Below the pieces are notes generated by a model. That model searched no databases. It had not been told where the DNA came from and saw only the letters and a program-made list of their open reading frames with translations. The translations under genes and the position numbers were made by a program. From Chamaecyparis obtusa (lineage: Eukaryota; Streptophyta; Pinopsida; Cupressales; Cupressaceae), in NCBI GenBank assembly GCA_027943335.1, contig BSBK01001534.1, forward strand, positions 1,233,001 to 1,297,000: 64,000 nucleotides of DNA, given 5' to 3'. Positions 57,792 through 64,000 of the stretch are shown in pieces; position 1 is the stretch's first letter; the number at the start of each line of letters is the position of its first letter.

Positions 57792-60555
57792 CCCCTAAGC
57801 ACACTATGGCTTTGCCTTCTCATCCACAAGAAACTCTAACATCATTCTAAACTCTTCTATACTCTGCCCATATCCATTCCAATCCATTCATACTTCTACA
57901 CAAAAAAATTAACTCACCAAAATGCTGTCATTCTGGGACAATCATACCATGTCCATAAAACTATACCAATAGTTGAAATAAAAGGAATGATTCATATGTT
58001 TCAAGGTAATAATGAAGTAATTGGGGAAGAACATCTAAGTTATTTCATTAATACTACACATGAATATGAGATAGACAATGAGGATGCCATGATAAAATTG
58101 TTTTTGAATTCCTTAAAAGAAAGTGCCAAAAAATGGTACAAAAATATCCTAGACAGTAGTACTATTTCTTCATATTCATATTTCTTCTAAATAGTGTGAT
58201 GACTGTCCCAACTAGAGAATCACAACTTTATATTATAGATTCTTCACGACACCTTTCAACTTGTCCAATTATGCAAACTAGCTTGCCTGGGGTAGCTGTA
58301 TCTAGTTGTGAGATTTTCATATCTGATCTCTTAACATATTTACTAGAAGCCCTCATATTTCTCTTAGTAAGAATAGTTGTGGCATAGGATACTTCAATTG
58401 TTTGTGGACCCTTGGATTTGAATTTGGTTTTGGTTAAAAGAATTAGCCAGTAACTTGGCATTTAAAAAAATACTGAATTAAAAATTTGATTTAAAGCTAT
58501 TTCCTCTTTCTTTTCCATTGTATTATTTATTTAAAGTGCTCAATATGTTTGACTAAGTTCCATATGTCTTGTTACAGCTGTATTGGGACAATCATCACAC
58601 TATTCTCATAAGCACAATATGGCTTTTCCTTCTCATCCACAAGAAACTCTAACATCATTCTAAACTCTTCTATACTTTTCCCATATCCATTCCAATCCAT
58701 TGATCCAATCCATTCATACTTCTACACAAACAAATTAACTCACCAAAATGCTATCATTCTGGGATAGTCATACCATGTCCATAAAATTGTACCAATAGTT
58801 GAAATAAAAGGAATGATTCATATGTTTCAAGGTAATAATGCAGTAATTAGGGAAGAACATGTAAGTTATTTCATCAATACTACACATGAATATGAGACAA
58901 ACAATGAGGATGCCATGATAAAATTGTTTGTGAATTCCTTAAAAGAAAATGCAAAAGAATGGTACAAAAATATCCTAGACAGTAGTACTATTTCTTCATA
59001 TTCATATTTATTCATATTTCTTCTAAATAGTGTGATGACTGTCCCAACTAGAGAATCACAAATTTATATTATAGGTTCTTCAAGACACCTTTCAACTTGT
59101 CCAATTATGCAAACTGGCTTGCATGGGGCAGCTGTATCTAGTTGTGAGATTTTCATATCTGATCTCTTAACATATTTACTAGAAGCCCTCATATTTCTCT
59201 CAGTAAGAATAGTTGTGGCATAGGATACTTCAACTGTTTGTGGACCCTTGGATTTGGACTTGGATTTGAATTTGGTTTTGGTTAAAAGAATTAGCTAGTA
59301 ACTTGGCATTTAAAAAAATACTGAATTAAAAATTTGATTTAAAGCTATTTCCTCTTTCTTTTTCATTGTATTCTTTATTTAAAGTGCTCAATATGTTTGA
59401 CTAAGTTCCATATGTCCTGTTACAGTTGTATTGGGACAGTCATCACACTATTCCCCTAAGCACACTATGGCTTTGCCTTCTCATCCACAAGAAACTCTAA
59501 CATCATTCTAAACTCTTCTATACTCTGCCCATATCCATTCCAATCCATTCATACTTCTACACAAACAAATTAACTCACTAAAATACTGTCATTTTGGGAT
59601 AGTCATACCATGTCCATAAAATTGTACCAATAGTTGAAATAAAAGGAATGATTCATATGTTTCAAGGTAATAATGAAGTAATTGGGGAAAAACATCTAAG
59701 TTATTTCATCAATACTACACATGAATATGAGACAGACAATGAGGATGCCATGATAAAATTGTTTGTGAATTCCTTAAAAGAAAGTGCCAAAGAATGGTAC
59801 AAAAATATCCTAGATAGTAGTACTATTTCTTCATATTTCTTCTAAATAGTGTGATGATTGTCCCAACTAGAGAATCACAACTTTATATTATAGGTTCTTC
59901 ATGGCACCTTTCAACTTGTCCAATTATGCAAACTGGCTTGCATGGGGCAGCTGTATCTAGTTGTGAGATTTTCATATCTGATCTCTTAACATATTTACTA
60001 GAAGCCCTCATATTTCTCTCAGTAAGAATAGTTGTGGCATAGGATACTTCAACTATTTGTGGACCCTTTGTCTATCTAGGAGATTTTTGTACCTTGAAAC
60101 ATATGAATCATTCCTGTTTGTGCATCCTCATTGTCTGTCTCATATTCATGTGTAGTTGATTTAAACAATAGATTCGTCACTACAATGAGAAAGTTACCAC
60201 CACACGTCAAACATAAGGTGCATTTGATTGAAAGATTGGTCATTTTTTACAAGACAAAGGGTCCAAAAATAGTTGAAGGATCCTATGCTACAACTATTCA
60301 GCTTACTGAGAGAAATATGAGGGATTCTCTAGTTAGGACAGTCATCACACTATTCCCCTAAGCACTATGGCTTTACCTTCTCATCCACAAGAGACTCTAA
60401 CATCATTCTAAAATCTTCTATACTCTACCCATATCCATTCCAATCCATTGATCCAATCCATTCATACTTCTACATAAACAAATTAACTCACCAAAATGTT
60501 GTCATTCTGGGACAGTCATACCATGTCCATAAAACTGTACCAATAGTTGAAATAA

Positions 60556-61136
60556 AAGGAATGATTCATATGTTTCAAGGTAATAATGGAGTAATTGGGG
60601 AAGAAAATCTAAGTTATTTCATCAATACTACACATGAATATGAGACAGACAATGAGGATGCCATGATAAAATTGTTTGTGAATTCCTTAAAAGAAAGTGC
60701 CAAAGAATGGTACAAAAATATCCTAGACAGTAGTACTATTTCTTGGGAGGATTTTATGAGTGTTTTTAGATTACAATATGGGGATCCGATTGATATCAAG
60801 TTTGCTATACATGAACTTACCACTATCAAAAAGGGCATCTATGAGACAATAGTTGATTTAAACAATACATTCGTCACTACAATGAGAAAGTTACCACAAC
60901 ACGTCAAACATAAGGTGCATTTGATTGAAAGATTGGTCATTGTTTACAAGACAAAGGGCCCACAAATAGTTGAAGGATCCTATGCCACAAATATTCTTAC
61001 TAAGAGAAATATGAGGGCTTCTAGCAAATATGTTAAGAGATTAGATATGAAAATCTCACCACTAGATAGATTACTAATATTGGAAGTACTATGGACTTGT
61101 AGAGGCAATTTAACAGTTCAGGAAACTAAGAAATGA
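60556..61136 (+). pseudogene. Captured gag fragment in continuous sense orientation, last copy of the array
   Basis: ORF of 191 residues from ATG 60561. It reads MIHMFQGNNGVIGEENLSYF, KEWYKNILDSSTISWEDFM, SVFRLQYGDPIDIKFAIHEL and NTFVTTMRKLPQHVKHKVHL. This is the Retrotrans_gag fold and is similar to GYP-1 gag (compare WNEFKNYFKEHYG and KLFVQSLIEDARDWF). It lacks the gag start, zinc knuckle and any pol. It is the only copy where the capsid part runs unbroken into the C-terminal part. Confidence 0.75.
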
Positions 61137-61671
61137 GTTGTCATTATGGTAAGCCACAAGAATTGTCTTGGGAGTATTATTGGAGGTGCTTAACTTTGGA
61201 AAGTTACCATGTTAATGTCATTAAAAAAATACAAAAAATTAAGGCCTACGAGATTTTATGATAATGTTATATTTGAAATAGGGTGCTCAAGTTAACAATG
61301 AAATAAAAAAATACATGCTTGTAGTCATATGATTAGGAGAGGTTTCTTTGTGTTTTCATTACTTAAGAGCAGCCTATATATGGAGGTAAGGAGTCCTACA
61401 ATGTTATTCAATTTCCCTAGTTATTTACCTGATTTTATTTATTTAAATATACTCTTTACAACTATTTTTCTATCTATACACCCTCTATTGCTATTGTAAT
61501 GGCAAAGCATCAGAACCGTCTATTTCTAAACTTTGATTTGGTATGATAAATGTCCCTTTGCATTGAGAAAATTATAGTTGAGAAAATGGTTGTTCAATAA
61601 TGATTTGTATCTACAAGTTGCAAACAAATCATCCTTCTTCCACCAACAAGTCATTCCATTCAAGAAAGACC
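61137..61671 (+). other. Region upstream of the TNP2 transposase
   Basis: AT-rich, no ORF of note. It may contain the transposase promoter; TATATATGG at about 61374-61382 is a possible TATA element. Low certainty. Confidence 0.3.
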
Positions 61672-63909
61672 ATGTCTGACGATATCAACATACAAAAAAA
61701 TAGGGAGACAATTGCTAGACTATGGTCTAACTTAAAAAGAAAAGGTGATGGAAAATGTTATTTTCCTTGCAAAATTTGTAAGGGCTTAAAGACTCAAAGA
61801 TATCTAATGAAAACAACAGAGGAACATTGTAGGCAACATGGTCACATTGAAGGGGGAAATGAATTTCATCAATTGGTATGTATTTTAATAATTTATAAAA
61901 TACATAAGACATGATTTGATGATGACATCATGGTCATGGTTAATATAAGGTCATCATTTTCATATAGGTCAACGTCCCTGAGTTTCATGTTATGGACCAT
62001 GACAATCTGGAGAATGTGGATTTCCAAATGAGGGAACATGGAGGTGTGAATATAGAAGTAGAAGGTAATGATACCATGGAAGAAGACCACGATGATGAAG
62101 AAGATCAAGATGATCATGATGATCAAGATGATGATGATGATGATGATGATGATGTTGATGTAGAGCTTGATGTACCTATACTTGAGAAGGCACACGAGCC
62201 CCTATATGAAGGCTCTGAAACAACTCTTCTTGCCATTGTATTTTTGTTGGTGAACTTGAAGGTTATGAATGGATTATCCAATGTAGCAATGACACGTATG
62301 TTAAGGTATGTCATCTTTTTTCATTATTTTAGTCATAATTCCCTTAAAATTAACATTGGGCGAATCGTGTAGCAATTAATATTCTTTAAATTAAAAAATT
62401 ATATTTTTGGTTGTAGGTTGATAGGTGAGTGTTTGTTACCACCATCAAACATTCTACCTCACTCGTACCAAGAATTATCTGCCATTATGAAAGATATTGG
62501 AATGGAGTATCAAACAATACATGCATGTTTGAACAATCATATTATTTGTCATAAACAACATGAATTTGCAACAGAATGCCCTATTTGTCATATTAGTAGA
62601 TATCAATCAGATTGAATAATAAAAAAAGTGCCTCGCAAGGTTCTTCGGCATATTCCCATTATTCCATGTCTGCAACGATTATTCAAGTGCAATAGCTTGG
62701 CATAATTTATGGATTACCATGCACGTAATAGAAGTCAAGATGACATTATGCAAATTCCTATAGATGGTTTGAAATTTAAGGAAATAGAGGAAAAATGGCC
62801 ACACTTTAAAGAAGAACCTCGTAATCTCAATCTTTCATTGGCAGCGGACGGTGTCAATCCATTTGGAGAGATGAGATCTACTTACTCGATGTGGCCTGTT
62901 TGTGTTATCAACAATAACATTCCTCCTTGGTTGTCCATAAAGAGGGAGCACATAATGTTGGCACTGATTGTTCCAGGTATTTTTTGATTTAATGGTCATC
63001 TAAATTAATTTATTATTAATAATCCATCAAAATGGTTATAATAATTATGTAATGTTTTTGTTCATTCAACTAGGTAAGTACCAAGTTAAAGATATCAATT
63101 TATATATTGAGCCCCTTATCGACGAGTTGATGGTGTTATGGAATGGGGTCACTATGTATGACATCTCTAGACCAATAGGACAAAGACAATTTCAATTCCA
63201 TGCAATGCTTGTATGGACAATACATGATGCCCCTGGGCTAACACATTTTTGTGGTATGTTCTCTTCTTAACACCTCTTTTTTGGTATGTTATAGTGCTAA
63301 CACAAAGTTAACACATTTAATCCAATTATACATGATCTTGTAGGTCTTCAGAGAAAGGGAAAATTTTCATGTCCAGTTTTTGGTCCAAAGATGAAATCTT
63401 GTCATTCAAAAAGTTTAAGAAAGTAGGTGTTCAATGAGAATAGACACTTTCTCCATAGAAATCATAAGTACCGAATTACTGAAAAACATCTTTTCAATGG
63501 GAAAGAAGAGACTACATCAAAGCCACAGAGAATGACACCTCTCCTATGGAAGTTGACATATAATAAAATCAATCATCGAGGTAATGTTATTCCATCTGAT
63601 GGTTTTTGTTTCAAATTTATAGTTTGATATTGTGTTTTGTTTACTGATGATGTAATTGATGCTTGTGAAGGTCATCGAGGCATCAATGACCAACTTCCAA
63701 AAGGACTAAAAATTTATCCTACACAATTTACTAGGTTTTCGTACTACGAGCAACTCCCAATCATGCATTTGTTTGATCCTATGTATATTGGAAAGAATGT
63801 AACAGAGACATTATGGAAAATCTTGGATGGAAGGTGTGACAAAGACCAAATTGTCAAAAATTGTAGTGACATTGAAGAATCCAACCATGCAATGAAAAAT
63901 GTCATTTGA
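61672..63909 (+). pseudogene. TNP2-type CACTA transposase (Transposase_21), multi-exon, with premature stops
   Basis: Exons with GT-AG borders and matching phase: 61672-61875, 61968-62305, 62417-62976, 63074-63253, 63344-63580 and from 63671. Exon 1 encodes the transposase-associated zinc domain (YFPCKICKG ... HCRQHGHIEGG). Exon 2 has a poly-Asp run from a GAT repeat (62092-62160), then EPLYEGSETTLLAIVFLLVN. Exons 3-5 hold the TNP2 core: CPICHISRYQSD, KVPRKVLRHIPIIPCLQRLF, LAADGVNPFGEMRSTYSMWP, NIPPWLSIKREHIMLAL, YIEPLIDELMVLWNGV and MLVWTIHDAPG. Exon 6 reads GINDQLPKG, YYEQLPIMHLFDPMYIGKN. Stops: TGA 62613, TAA 62703, TAG 63424 and TGA 63907. The gene may continue past the window edge. As read it cannot make full-length protein. 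Confidence 0.85.
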
Positions 63910-64000
63910 TCAAATAACAATGGAAACCAGATTGATACAAGTGCCCTTAGTTGGTTATTGTCAGAGCAGCAAAGCAATGCTATAAAAGAAATCATAAAAA

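Larger units (their letters stand above)
56258..61136. repeat. Tandem array of captured retrotransposon gag fragments, each unit part sense and part inverted
   Basis: The landmark AGGAATGATTCATATGTTTC starts near 56368, 57165, 57984, 58810, 59645 and 60558, so units are about 0.8-0.9 kb. Each unit has a + strand gag piece (MIHMFQGNN ... EWYKNILDSSTIS), then a - strand gag piece (RNMRASSKYVKR, MKISQLD) and a spacer. The first copy has the natural upstream gag context (FFGISNYPNTIPGEI), and the last the natural downstream context. This implies one captured gag gene expanded internally. A rearranged partial unit lies at 60060-60345. Confidence 0.85.
41173..64000 (-). mobile_element. GYP-3: Tat-type Ty3/gypsy retrotransposon, interrupted by CACTA-2, right end off-window
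   Basis: 3' LTR at about 41173-42153, PPT, a 5.2 kb 3' region with an antisense ORF, integrase to gag from 47400 to 54627, and a leader cut at 55300 by CACTA-2. The remaining leader, PBS and 5' LTR should lie past CACTA-2, outside the window. Domain order matches GYP-2, with additional RNase H after RT. The left border is uncertain by about 40 bases. Confidence 0.8.
55301..64000 (+). mobile_element. CACTA-2: left part of a CACTA (En/Spm) transposon inserted in GYP-3
   Basis: Starts with CACTAGTACATTTGA at 55301, inside the GYP-3 leader. It contains a TNP2-type transposase (from 61672) on the + strand, the normal orientation. The 6.3 kb before the transposase is unusually long and carries a gag-derived tandem array. 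The right end and the 3-base target duplication (the candidate left side is ATC, 55298-55300) are off-window. Subterminal motifs here (GGTCGAAATTT-like) differ from those of CACTA-1 despite the shared terminus. Confidence 0.75.

Noticed and set aside
56258..61136. Regularly spaced repeats taken as a CRISPR-like array
   Set aside because: Units are about 800 bases, contain gag-coding sequence and sit in plant DNA. No short repeat-spacer structure is present.
61893..62195. Ile-rich - strand ORF
   Set aside because: It is the antisense of the GAT repeat in the TNP2 exon.
1..64000. Integrated virus with an envelope gene
   Set aside because: No envelope-like ORF or virus-specific domain is seen. 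All polyproteins fit LTR retrotransposons.

Overview
The window is plant nuclear DNA made almost entirely of nested transposable elements. The evidence is Ty3/gypsy polyproteins of the Tat type and of the chromodomain type, En/Spm (CACTA) transposase exons with GT-AG introns, a plant-mobile-domain pseudogene and a small GRF zinc-finger gene. AT-rich, repeat-on-repeat DNA of this kind fits a large-genome plant; a gymnosperm is plausible but nothing here proves it. I see no ordinary single-copy host gene, rRNA or tRNA gene.

Layout. (1) From before base 1 to 17585: right-hand part of a CACTA element (CACTA-1) on the + strand, with exons of its second gene at 1-1937 and its right terminus at 17571-17585. 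The last exon is split by GYP-1 (1938-15069), a 13.1 kb gypsy element on the + strand with 3.05 kb LTRs, target duplication GCATG, and an unusual order of protease, RNase H, reverse transcriptase, degenerate RNase H, integrase. (2) 17586-19757: intergenic repeats and an apparently intact two-exon GRF zinc-finger gene (17998-18406, - strand). (3) 19758-40393: GYP-2, a 20.6 kb Tat-type element on the - strand, LTRs about 1.24 kb, duplication ATTAC. Its integrase is split by CHR-1 (24422-30438), a 6.0 kb chromodomain element, also on the - strand, LTRs 848 bp each, duplication GACCC. (4) 40399-41172: repeats matching those left of GYP-2. (5) From about 41173 to beyond 64000: GYP-3, a second Tat-type element on the - strand. 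It carries a decayed plant-mobile-domain ORF in antisense orientation between its integrase and its 3' LTR. (6) From 55301 to beyond 64000: CACTA-2, inserted in the leader of GYP-3. It starts with the same 15-base terminus as CACTA-1 and holds a tandem array of retrotransposon-gag fragments, with part of every unit inverted, ahead of an exon-intron TNP2 transposase pseudogene.

Relative age follows from nesting and LTR divergence by eye: CHR-1 LTRs differ by about 3%, GYP-2 by about 5%, and GYP-1 by about 6% in the part compared. Most differences are transitions. Nine of nine stops in the GYP-1 pol frame are TAG, and several sit exactly at conserved glutamines, as expected from C-to-T decay of CAG (CHG methylation). 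CHR-1 instead carries several TGA stops at CGA (CpG) positions. All large coding regions are broken; the only coding unit that reads intact is the GRF zinc-finger gene.
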